Source: Soonwooa sp032062245 (GTDB taxonomy: Bacteria > Bacteroidota > Bacteroidia > Flavobacteriales > Weeksellaceae). Taken from it: 64,000 bases of DNA. The notes below the pieces were generated by a model that was not told the origin of the DNA, did not search any database, and saw only the letters and a list, made by a program, of their open reading frames with translations. The stretch covers positions 248,001-312,000 of the forward strand of contig NZ_DAMBQF010000001.1 in assembly GCF_032062245.1 (NCBI RefSeq), read 5' to 3'. The translations under genes and the position numbers were made by a program. Every line of letters begins with the position of its first letter. Positions within the stretch are counted from its first letter, which is position 1. This document shows, one piece after another, positions 34,893 through 42,569 of the stretch.

Positions 34893-36287
34893 ATGGATTA
34901 CAGAATAGAACACGACACAATGGGCGAAGTAAAAGTGCCTGCTGATAAATATTGGGGAGCACAAACCGAACGTTCTCGCAACAATTTCAAAATCGGTCCA
35001 GAAAGTTCGATGCCGCACGAAATTATCGAAGCTTTCGCCTATTTGAAAAAAGCGGCAGCGCTTGCTAATGCAGATTTAGGCGTGCTTCCGAAAGAAAAAA
35101 GTGACATGATTGGAAAAGTCGCAGATGAAATTTTAGCTGGAAAACTTAATGACCAATTTCCTTTGGTAATTTGGCAAACCGGTTCTGGAACACAATCTAA
35201 CATGAATGTGAACGAAGTAATTTCTAACCGAGCTCATGTTTTGAATGGCGGAAAGTTGGGCGAGAAATCTGAAATTCACCCGAATGATGATGTCAACAAA
35301 TCTCAGTCGTCAAATGATACGTATCCAACAGCAATGCACATCGCAGCTTATGTAAAAGTGGTTGATGTGGTAATCCCCGCTGTTGAGAAACTAAAAATTA
35401 CGTTGAAGGAAAAATCCGAAGCTTTTAAAGATATTGTAAAGATCGGTCGAACGCATTTGATGGACGCAACGCCGTTGACTTTAGGTCAAGAATTTTCAGG
35501 TTACGCTGCACAATTGGAATATGGATTGCGAGCATTGAAAAATACACTTCCGCATCTTTCGGAACTCGCTTTGGGCGGAACAGCAGTGGGAACAGGGTTG
35601 AACACGCCAAAAGGTTACGACGTAAAAGTGGCAGAATATATTTCGAAATTAACGGGACATCCTTTCATCACGGCGGAAAATAAATTTGAAGCTTTGGCGG
35701 CGCATGATGCGATTGTTGAATCTCATGGTGCTTTGAAGCAATTGGCAGTTTCATTATTTAAAATTGCACAAGATATCCGAATGTTGGCTTCTGGACCACG
35801 TTCCGGAATTGGCGAAATCCACATTCCTGAAAATGAGCCTGGTTCTTCCATCATGCCTGGAAAAGTAAATCCGACTCAAAATGAAGCATTGACAATGGTT
35901 TGTGCACAAGTTTTAGGAAACGACACTACGATTTCTTTTGCAGGAACGCAAGGGAATTATGAGTTGAATGTTTTCAAACCTGTGATGGCGTACAACTTCT
36001 TACAATCAGCTCAATTGATTGCAGATGCTTGTATCTCGTTTAATGATCATTGTGCGGTGGGAATTGAGCCAAACTTACCACGAATTAAAGAATTGGTAGA
36101 TAAATCATTGATGTTGGTAACGGCTTTAAACACCCATATCGGCTACGAAAATGCCGCAAAAATTGCAAAAATGGCGCACAAAAACGGAACAACTTTAAAA
36201 GAAGAAGCGGTAAATCTCGGTTTGGTAACGCCTGAACAATTTGATGCTTGGGTAAAGCCTGAGGATATGGTGGGAAGTTTGAAATAG
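34893..36287 (+). CDS. fumC: Class II fumarate hydratase
   Basis: Class II fumarase catalyses the same fumarate/malate reaction without an iron-sulfur cluster. The 464 residues belong to the aspartase/fumarase superfamily. The signature GSSIMPGKVNPTQ (about 317-329) contains the catalytic loop, and further conserved segments are SGTQSNMNVNEVISNRA near 98 and GRTHLMDATPLTLGQE near 185. It follows the Rossmann gene by 8 bases. The iron-free enzyme can cover for FumA under oxidative or iron-poor conditions, as known in E. coli. Confidence 0.96.
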   Translation: MDYRIEHDTMGEVKVPADKYWGAQTERSRNNFKIGPESSMPHEIIEAFAYLKKAAALANADLGVLPKEKSDMIGKVADEILAGKLNDQFPLVIWQTGSGTQSNMNVNEVISNRAHVLNGGKLGEKSEIHPNDDVNKSQSSNDTYPTAMHIAAYVKVVDVVIPAVEKLKITLKEKSEAFKDIVKIGRTHLMDATPLTLGQEFSGYAAQLEYGLRALKNTLPHLSELALGGTAVGTGLNTPKGYDVKVAEYISKLTGHPFITAENKFEALAAHDAIVESHGALKQLAVSLFKIAQDIRMLASGPRSGIGEIHIPENEPGSSIMPGKVNPTQNEALTMVCAQVLGNDTTISFAGTQGNYELNVFKPVMAYNFLQSAQLIADACISFNDHCAVGIEPNLPRIKELVDKSLMLVTALNTHIGYENAAKIAKMAHKNGTTLKEEAVNLGLVTPEQFDAWVKPEDMVGSLK

Positions 36288-36336
36288 AGGAAAGAAGAAA
36301 GAGAAAGGATCAAAGACTTGAAGTTTTCTTAAATTT

Positions 36337-36369
36337 AAACCTCATAGATTTTGAAAACCTATGAGGTTT
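36337..36369. repeat. Palindromic hairpin (REP-like/terminator)
   Basis: AAACCTCATAG (36337-36347) and CTATGAGGTTT (36359-36369) form a perfect 11-base stem with an 11-base loop. It may terminate fumC, 50 bases upstream. Its form resembles small palindromes that recur in Flavobacteriia intergenic DNA. Confidence 0.6.
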
Positions 36370-36424
36370 CTTGTGTAATGAAACCTAGAATTTGTAAAGG
36401 ATAATTTTTAAAGAAATGTTGAAC

Positions 36425-36459
36425 CCTGAAAGGCTTTGAAAGCCTTTCAGGTTTTTTTT
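36425..36459 (+). terminator. Hairpin with T run downstream of fumC
   Basis: CCTGAAAGGCTTT and AAAGCCTTTCAGG are exact inverted repeats around a single G, followed by eight T residues. It has the form of a terminator. Together with the preceding hairpin it makes a tandem termination region. Confidence 0.7.
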
Positions 36460-36482
36460 GAATAACCAACCTTGATAGCATT

Positions 36483-36566
36483 TGATTGTTGCGCCTCGAT
36501 TGATTCAGACTTGTTTTTGCTTTTTGATAAGGCAGCAGATTGTTGCGCCCTCGATTGATTCTGATA
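36483..36566 (+). repeat. Imperfect direct repeat of about 25 bases
   Basis: GATTGTTGCGCCTCGATTGA and a following TTCAGA occur near 36484, and again near 36539 as GATTGTTGCGCCCTCGATTG with ATTCTGA. The copies are separated by about 30 bases and differ by one inserted C and one substitution. Confidence 0.65.
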
Positions 36567-36589
36567 TATTTATTTGCTTAAGGAATCAT

Positions 36590-36677
36590 CGAAACTCGTT
36601 CCTCGTTTTGAAGCGGTTACCCCACAGCGAGCTGAAAGCGAGCGAGGAGTAAAAGCGGATAGCGGGAAAAGGCGCCC
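36590..36677 (+). repeat. Structured intergenic element, degenerate copy
   Basis: The 3' part AGCGGATAGCGGGAAAA (36654-36670) matches the canonical copies at 57.1 and 62.2 kb. The 5' part keeps only GAAGCGG, and the central stem is rebuilt as CCTCG/CGAGG. It is probably a decayed or rearranged copy. Confidence 0.5.
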
Positions 36678-36690
36678 AAATAAAAACAAA

Positions 36691-36718
36691 AAAACTCCGA
36701 GCCAGAACTCGGAGTTTT
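36691..36718 (-). terminator. Terminator of the M16 peptidase operon
   Basis: AAAACTCCGAG (36691-36701) and CTCGGAGTTTT (36708-36718) form a perfect 11-base stem, 23 bases after the stop codon of the second M16 gene. Confidence 0.88.
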
Positions 36719-36741
36719 ATATTTAAACTAAAAATTTCGGT

Positions 36742-38781
36742 TTACTTGAAATCTGCGTCTTTAGCCTTGTTTAATTCGTACTTGCTTACAACGAAATCAA
36801 GGTTTTGCCCCATCATAGATTGCGATATTTTGTAAGGAAACTTAACACCATCCACCGCTTTGTAATCGCCGTATGTTGTTGGGATTGTAACCTCTTGACC
36901 ATTTATCTTTTGAGTTTTTGTTTCACCAGTTTTAAGACCTGATGCTACGCTGTAATAATAAACCGTCGATCCATCTTTGATGGCGTAAGAATCTTCGCCG
37001 TTAATCTTCTCGATACCTGATACTTTAAGATCCGCTTTTTTCGCAAAAGCAACTTCTGGGAACAACTCTTTATCGTTTGCAAACTCAGCTTTCATCTCTG
37101 CAGGAAGATCCATCGTTTGACCTTGCGCAGTCATTTTACCATTAACACCGTCGAATACTACTTTTTGCATGCTGTTGCCCATCACCTTCATGTCCATCAA
37201 CATTTTGCCTCCTTTAGCTTTTACCATTGTCATATCCAAATTCATACCCTGAACCGAAGCAGCAGCCGTTGTAGCAATAGATGTCACCTTATCCAAAGCA
37301 GCCTTACCACCAATTGCAGTAATGTATTTGTCCGCAACTTGTGCCGCTGTAACATCTATTTTTTGAACTATCGGTTTTGAAATCTTGTTGGCGTCTTTGT
37401 CATAATAGTTAACTGTGAAACCTAATTTTTCCAAACCATCAGAAACTTCCGACGACTTACCAGCTACAAAAATTCTACTTTGGTTAGGAAGAATATTAGC
37501 TTTGGCTGCGTTTTGAACATCTTCAACGGTTACATTGTCGATCGCCTTAAGATAGTTAGCATAGAAATCTTTTGGAAGGTTATAAATCTCTGAATTAACA
37601 GCAAATTTCGCCATAGTTTCTGGCTTTTCCATTGAACGGATAAAGTCACCTTTTAACTTCGCTTTTGCATTAGCCAATTCTTCTGGTTTGATCGTCGCAA
37701 TTCCTTTTAATTCATTTAAAAATTCAGTAACTGCTTTGTCTGTCACTTCGTTTCTTACACTAGATTCCGCACTGAATCCTGGTGAATATTTACTGGTTGA
37801 TAAACTTGAATAAGCGCCATAAGTAAAGGCATTTTTCTCACGAAGATTCATGAAAAGACGCGCTTCGCCTCCACCACCAAGAATGTAATTCGCGATTGTT
37901 GCAGCGAAAAACTGAGGGTCTTTCATCTGAAGCGTTGTGATATTCCCAACCGAAATTACAGATTGTACCGCCGATGGCACATCGATCATTTCTATTTCTG
38001 TTTTAGCAACATTTTTAGCTGGTTCAACCGCAGGAATCGTAGTTGAAGATTTTTTCCAAGCATTAAATTTGCTCTCAACAAGTTTTTTAACATCTTTAAA
38101 TTTAACGTCACCAACAACTACCAGATAAGCGTTGTTTGGCGCAAAATATTTAGAATAAACATCTTGAACATCATTCAACTGAATTGCATTGATTGAAGCT
38201 TCGGTTTCGAACTCACCTCTTGCAGTATTTTTACCGTAGATAACAGCATTAGAAACTTTAGAAGCGATGGACTGTGCACTTTTTTCGTCAAGTTTTAAAG
38301 CTTCGATGCTTCTTTCTTTAGATTTCTGAATTTCGTTAGCAGAGAATTTTGGATTAATCGCCGCATCTGCCATCAAACCAAGGATTTCTGGAAAATATTT
38401 TGACAAGGTATTTGCAAAAGCACCATTCGAACTAAAATTAATTGTCGAACCTAAAAAGTCAACTCTTTTGTTGAAATCATCTTTTGACATTGTTGTCGTT
38501 CCGTTTCCTAATTGATCTGCCATAATGCTGTTAACGCCAACAATTTTGCCTTCATATACAGGCGGACGATCCATAGAAAGTGTTACGTTAACTCTCGGAA
38601 GTTTGTGGTTTTCTACAACCATAACCGTCAAACCATTGCTAAGTTTGAAAGTCTGAGGCGTCGCAATATTGATGCTAGGTGTTGGACCAGCTTTCGGCAT
38701 TGCGTTGATATCTATTTTTTGAGCCATCGTCATTCCTGAAATCAGAAAACTTGCGGCTATATATGTAAGTTGCTTTTTCAT
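36742..38781 (-). CDS. M16 peptidase-like protein lacking the zinc motif, with C-terminal extra domain
   Basis: This 679-residue secreted protein has a signal peptide at about 1-20 and two M16 half-domains (about 40-470). The zinc-binding HxxEH of active M16 enzymes should lie near residue 85, but the sequence there is VNSIMADQLGNG, so this subunit cannot bind the catalytic zinc. The second half keeps NYILGGGGEARLFMNLREKNAFTYG near 300. From about 485 a further domain begins (ADKYITAIGGKAAL ... VDGVKFPYKIS) that looks LolA-like. It is made 4 bases after its active partner, implying a heterodimer as in two-chain M16B proteases. The C-terminal domain could bind a lipid or lipoprotein (inference). 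Confidence 0.88.
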   Translation of the reverse strand: MKKQLTYIAASFLISGMTMAQKIDINAMPKAGPTPSINIATPQTFKLSNGLTVMVVENHKLPRVNVTLSMDRPPVYEGKIVGVNSIMADQLGNGTTTMSKDDFNKRVDFLGSTINFSSNGAFANTLSKYFPEILGLMADAAINPKFSANEIQKSKERSIEALKLDEKSAQSIASKVSNAVIYGKNTARGEFETEASINAIQLNDVQDVYSKYFAPNNAYLVVVGDVKFKDVKKLVESKFNAWKKSSTTIPAVEPAKNVAKTEIEMIDVPSAVQSVISVGNITTLQMKDPQFFAATIANYILGGGGEARLFMNLREKNAFTYGAYSSLSTSKYSPGFSAESSVRNEVTDKAVTEFLNELKGIATIKPEELANAKAKLKGDFIRSMEKPETMAKFAVNSEIYNLPKDFYANYLKAIDNVTVEDVQNAAKANILPNQSRIFVAGKSSEVSDGLEKLGFTVNYYDKDANKISKPIVQKIDVTAAQVADKYITAIGGKAALDKVTSIATTAAASVQGMNLDMTMVKAKGGKMLMDMKVMGNSMQKVVFDGVNGKMTAQGQTMDLPAEMKAEFANDKELFPEVAFAKKADLKVSGIEKINGEDSYAIKDGSTVYYYSVASGLKTGETKTQKINGQEVTIPTTYGDYKAVDGVKFPYKISQSMMGQNLDFVVSKYELNKAKDADFK

Positions 38782-38785
38782 TTGA

Positions 38786-40099
38786 TTATTTTTTTTCAGG
38801 TAGATAATTGATGATTACTCTTTGGTTAGGATTAAGATACTTCTTCGCTGCGTTTCTTAGATCCTCTTTAGTTACAGAACGATAGATATCAATTTGTTTG
38901 TTGATCAAATTAGTATCGCCATATAACACATTGTATGTTGCCAAAGAACTTGCAATCCCCTGAATGCTCGAGTTTGCGTTTACAAACTGATTCTCAACAA
39001 TGTTTTGAAGTTTTTGATAATCCTCATCAGAGATAAGGTTAGTTTGTAATTTTACGATTTCGGCATCAATATCTTTTTGTAAAACATCTTTGCTTGTAGA
39101 TCCCATCGGAATTGCAAAAAATGCGAAAATACCATAATCTTCTAGACCCAAGTTAATCGCTTGTACTTCCAAAGCTTTCTTCTCTTGGTCCACTAATTTT
39201 TTATAAAGAACAGATGATTTTCCGTTTGATAAATAAGTCGAAAGCATGCTCAAAGCATAAGATTCTTTATCACGACTTCCTGGCACTCTGTAAGAAAATA
39301 AATAAGCTGGAAGTTGAATGTTAGGATCATTCCAAGTTACTTCTTTAGCTTGTGTAATTGGATCTTCCTTTATTGTTGTTCTTTTAACTTCTGGACCTTT
39401 TGGAATAGAACCGTAATACTCTTCGATCCATTTTTTCGTTTCATCTTTTTTGAAATCACCCGCTACAACTAATGTTGCATTGTTCGGCGAATAATATTTT
39501 TTGAAGAAATCCTGAAACTCTTCCAATTTCGCACTATTAAGATCTTCCATCGTACCAATCGTTGTCCAACGGTAAGGATGTTTTGCGAAAAGGTTGGTTT
39601 GTAAAGCTGTCAAAAGGTTTCCGTAAGGTTGGTTGTCCATACGCAATCTTTTTTCTTCCTTTACAACTTCGCGTTGTGTATCAACACCAATTTGGTTGAT
39701 AATCGGCTGGCGCAATCTGTCAGCTTCCATCCAAAGACCTAATTGTAGATTGTTGCTCGGGAAAGTTTCGTAGTAGTAAGTTCTATCATTAGTCGTATTG
39801 GCATTGTTAGTTCCACCGTTTGATGATACTATTTTGAACCAATCTCCTCTCTTAATATTTTTTGTCCCTTCGAATAAAAGGTGTTCAAAAAAGTGTGCAA
39901 AACCACTTCTCCCAACTTCTTCATCTTTAGCACCAACATGGTACATAACGCCCGTTGTTACAACAGGAGCCGAGTTGTCTTGATGCAAAATAACGTGCAT
40001 CCCGTTAGGAAGGTTATACTCCTCGAATTTGATTTCTTGCGCGTTCATCAGCATTCCTGTCAATGCTAAAGCCGCCGTAGATAAAAATTTTAATTTCAT
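38786..40099 (-). CDS. M16 family zinc metallopeptidase, active subunit
   Basis: This 437-residue secreted protease has a signal peptide at about 1-20 (ending LMNAQ). The inverted zinc motif HFFEH is at about 68-72 in GFAHFFEHLLFEGT, and the second glutamate ligand is probably in the region around 140-150 (VVKEEKR). The C-terminal half carries YKKLVDQEKKALEVQ. It acts in the periplasm and probably pairs with the inactive M16 chain encoded next. It is the first gene of the unit; the candidate alternative promoter (40122-40156) lies directly upstream. Confidence 0.92.
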   Translation of the reverse strand: MKLKFLSTAALALTGMLMNAQEIKFEEYNLPNGMHVILHQDNSAPVVTTGVMYHVGAKDEEVGRSGFAHFFEHLLFEGTKNIKRGDWFKIVSSNGGTNNANTTNDRTYYYETFPSNNLQLGLWMEADRLRQPIINQIGVDTQREVVKEEKRLRMDNQPYGNLLTALQTNLFAKHPYRWTTIGTMEDLNSAKLEEFQDFFKKYYSPNNATLVVAGDFKKDETKKWIEEYYGSIPKGPEVKRTTIKEDPITQAKEVTWNDPNIQLPAYLFSYRVPGSRDKESYALSMLSTYLSNGKSSVLYKKLVDQEKKALEVQAINLGLEDYGIFAFFAIPMGSTSKDVLQKDIDAEIVKLQTNLISDEDYQKLQNIVENQFVNANSSIQGIASSLATYNVLYGDTNLINKQIDIYRSVTKEDLRNAAKKYLNPNQRVIINYLPEKK

Positions 40100-40121
40100 T
40101 TTTGACTATGGTTAATCTCCT

Positions 40122-40156
40122 CAATAGGTAACAAAAAATTCGATGTTGTTACAGTT
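40122..40156 (-). promoter_or_regulatory. Candidate alternative sigma promoter (AACTGTAACAA type)
   Basis: On the minus strand, AACTGTAACAA (40146-40156) is followed, 17 bases after GTAAC, by TACCTATTG, about 22 bases before the start codon of the active M16 gene. It shares both elements and spacing with the sites at 11913 and 42426. Confidence 0.45.
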
Positions 40157-40187
40157 TCATTAATATTTTTCTAAATTTTAAACAAAA

Positions 40188-40889
40188 TTAAAGACCTTCT
40201 GCAAAAAAAGCTTCCAACTCTTGAAGCGTTTCTGGAGAGGTTTGAATATCGCGAACCAATTCTCCTTTGTTGAGAACAACTATTCTCTCCGAAATTTCGG
40301 TAGTATGCGCCAAATCGTGACTCGAAATCAAAAATGTTGATTCCGAATTTTGCGACCAATTTCTAACTAAATTTTTAAGTTTAATTTGTGTCGTTGGATC
40401 GAGATTCGCAAAAGGCTCATCCAAAACAATAATTTCTGGTTTACCAATCAAAGCGCCAACAATGCCAACTTTTTTCATATTTCCTTTAGAAAGATCACGA
40501 ATATATTTTTTTGAGTTTAAAATTTCACCATTAAAAAAATCATCAAATTGCTTAAGAAACTCATCAACACTCGCTTTGTTCTGTCCACGTAATTCGCCCA
40601 AGAAATAAAAATATTCTTCTGGCGTCAAATAGCCAATCAAAAAACTTTCGTCAATAAAAGCCGACACTTTATTTTTCCAATTTTCGGAGGTGTTGACTTT
40701 TTCGTCATCGATTGCTACAAATCCAGTTGTGGCTTCTATTAAATCCAAAAGCAAACTAAACAAAGTTGTCTTCCCAGCACCGTTATTACCCACTAAGCCA
40801 ATCGTTTGACCTTTCGGGAATTCGAGGTTTTCAATTTTTAAAACCGTTCTGTCACCGTATGTTTTTGATAAATTATTTATAGATATCAT
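40188..40889 (-). CDS. ABC transporter ATP-binding protein
   Basis: This 233-residue ABC ATPase has Walker A GNNGAGKTT (about 34-42), the signature LSKGNMKKVG near 133, Walker B IIVLDEPFANLD near 155 and the H-loop SSHDLAH near 190. It starts 12 bases after the DUF5687 permease-like gene on the same strand, so the two form an exporter-type transporter. Substrate is unknown. The ABC-2/CcmA-like shape suggests export or lipid handling, not import, and no binding protein is nearby. Confidence 0.93.
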   Translation of the reverse strand: MISINNLSKTYGDRTVLKIENLEFPKGQTIGLVGNNGAGKTTLFSLLLDLIEATTGFVAIDDEKVNTSENWKNKVSAFIDESFLIGYLTPEEYFYFLGELRGQNKASVDEFLKQFDDFFNGEILNSKKYIRDLSKGNMKKVGIVGALIGKPEIIVLDEPFANLDPTTQIKLKNLVRNWSQNSESTFLISSHDLAHTTEISERIVVLNKGELVRDIQTSPETLQELEAFFAEGL

Positions 40890-40901
40890 GATTTTCTTTT
40901 T

Positions 40902-42368
40902 TTAAGTTGTTTTTTTGAAAGCGGTTAAAGTGTCGTATTTTTCCTTTTTGTAAAGTCGAACGATATAATCGAATATTTTTTCACGAATCAAAAATCCAAT
41001 AACGCCCACAACTGCAATTGCTACAACCGCCGCAACTGTCCCGAAAAATGTAATTGTTACACCATAGATTAACATTGGCAATGCCATTTTCGGAATCGCT
41101 AACAATATATTTTTAAAACTAAAATTATTCTGTTGTCCCATCGATTTTTTTGCGGCATTAAGATCGATAGGATTTTTGTTAAACGCACCCGAAAGTAGCG
41201 TCACTTGGGAGTTAACTCCGATATTATAAAGTCCAGCAGCAAAGAAGGTGAAATAAACTTCCCAACCAAAAAACGCATAAAATAAAGCGAAAATCATCGA
41301 CACAAAAGTTACAATATTTACGAGCCACCATTTGGCTTTAAGATAATCTTTGTAAGGGACATTTAGCGTCATCATCAACGGATAATATGAGCTATCGAAA
41401 GACGGCACTTTTTGTCCAAACAACATCTGGAAACCGCCAGTCACAAAAATCCCTAGAAACATCATCATTGTAGGCGTTTCGTAAGTTGGACTTGCAAACA
41501 TCAATAATCCGTAAAATAGAAATAAAAATCCGCCCATCGCCACAGATTTTGCTGCTTTACTACGTTTCAACATTCGGATATCGTTGTTAAGAAAAGTTCC
41601 TAAAATCCCAAATCTATTCAAGAATTGAATATTCTCGGTTTTACCTTCTTCTTTTTTTAATTCAAGTCCTTTATCAAGATAAAAATTAGATTTAATTTGT
41701 TTAAAAACCAAAAATAATAAAGGAATAAATATCAAAACTGGAACAATACAAAGCCAAGGTTTTGTGTAAAACGAGTAAAATAATTGTCCAGAAAAATATC
41801 GAAAATTGATAATTCCATAATAATCTAAAGCCGCCAAAACCAACAAAGATCCTCCAATAATGTAAGCAACAATGTCTTTTCCATTCATCAAAATATTAAT
41901 GAGGTTACTAATAAAGTACAGACACATAATAGCAAACAACCACGCCAAACTTCCTATAATACTGTAGCCATTTATCAATAACAAAACAACAAATGGTACA
42001 TACAGAAAAGCATTCCCCCAAGTAAAAAATGACAAAAATGTTTTCGAAATCAAATATTTAACGACCGTATTTTTAGGAATATTCATGGTTAAAAAAGCCT
42101 TGATATTCTGCGTCGGCATCTGCTGCATAAAATATCTCAAAAACACATCCGCCAAAAAAGCATACAACAAAAACTGTCCAACAAAATACAAAGGATCTGT
42201 CAGAAGTTTTTCTTTCGGATAATAAAAAACCGCAACGCTAACCCCAACAAATGCTATCAGAAAATACACGATCAGCATCGCTTGCAAAATCTTCATTATA
42301 AGATTGGAAGCAAAACTGCTGGATCGCATAAAGTTCCTGAATTCTAAAACTGCAAAACGTTTGATCAT
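40902..42368 (-). CDS. DUF5687 family membrane protein (ABC permease partner)
   Basis: This 488-residue protein has about ten to twelve membrane helices, matching DUF5687, a Bacteroidota family found beside a single ABC ATPase. Its N-terminus (FAVLEFRNFMRSSSF) has the amphipathic elbow helix seen in ABC-2 permeases. The C-terminal part has LLSGAFNKNPIDLNAAK near 410. It is the first gene of the two-gene unit, with the AACTGTAACAA motif 58 bases upstream. The permease role is inferred from topology and the neighbouring ATPase. Confidence 0.85.
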   Translation of the reverse strand: MIKRFAVLEFRNFMRSSSFASNLIMKILQAMLIVYFLIAFVGVSVAVFYYPKEKLLTDPLYFVGQFLLYAFLADVFLRYFMQQMPTQNIKAFLTMNIPKNTVVKYLISKTFLSFFTWGNAFLYVPFVVLLLINGYSIIGSLAWLFAIMCLYFISNLINILMNGKDIVAYIIGGSLLVLAALDYYGIINFRYFSGQLFYSFYTKPWLCIVPVLIFIPLLFLVFKQIKSNFYLDKGLELKKEEGKTENIQFLNRFGILGTFLNNDIRMLKRSKAAKSVAMGGFLFLFYGLLMFASPTYETPTMMMFLGIFVTGGFQMLFGQKVPSFDSSYYPLMMTLNVPYKDYLKAKWWLVNIVTFVSMIFALFYAFFGWEVYFTFFAAGLYNIGVNSQVTLLSGAFNKNPIDLNAAKKSMGQQNNFSFKNILLAIPKMALPMLIYGVTITFFGTVAAVVAIAVVGVIGFLIREKIFDYIVRLYKKEKYDTLTAFKKTT

Positions 42369-42401
42369 ATCTGTAAGATTTAAAATAAAAACTCGTATAT
42401 A

Positions 42402-42436
42402 AATTTAGTTGAATTAAATACAACATTGTTACAGTT
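42402..42436 (-). promoter_or_regulatory. Candidate alternative sigma promoter (AACTGTAACAA type)
   Basis: On the minus strand, AACTGTAACAA (42426-42436) is followed, 17 bases after GTAAC, by AACTAAATT, about 36 bases before the DUF5687 start. This is the third member of the motif set in the window and has the weakest second element. Confidence 0.4.
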
Positions 42437-42557
42437 TCGGAACTAAATCTTGATTAAAATTTAAGTTATCAACATCAAAAACTCCTTTAACAAAAGAATT
42501 TTATCACTTTTACAATTTTTTGTGAAGAACTTGATTTTACACAATTTTTAAAAGCTC

Positions 42558-42565
42558 TATCTTTG
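42558..42565 (+). promoter_or_regulatory. -7 box of dnaB, 4 bases before the start codon
   Basis: TATCTTTG matches TAnnTTTG exactly and ends 4 bases before ATG 42570. TTTT, 3 of 4 to the -33 box, lies 19 bases upstream (42535-42538). Initiation at the usual distance would give an mRNA with almost no leader. Confidence 0.6.
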
Positions 42566-42569
42566 TACA

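Noticed and set aside
36337..36459. CRISPR-like or attachment-site reading of the two hairpins after fumC
   Set aside because: They are two unrelated palindromes without regular spacers or an integrase gene. A terminator/REP explanation is sufficient.
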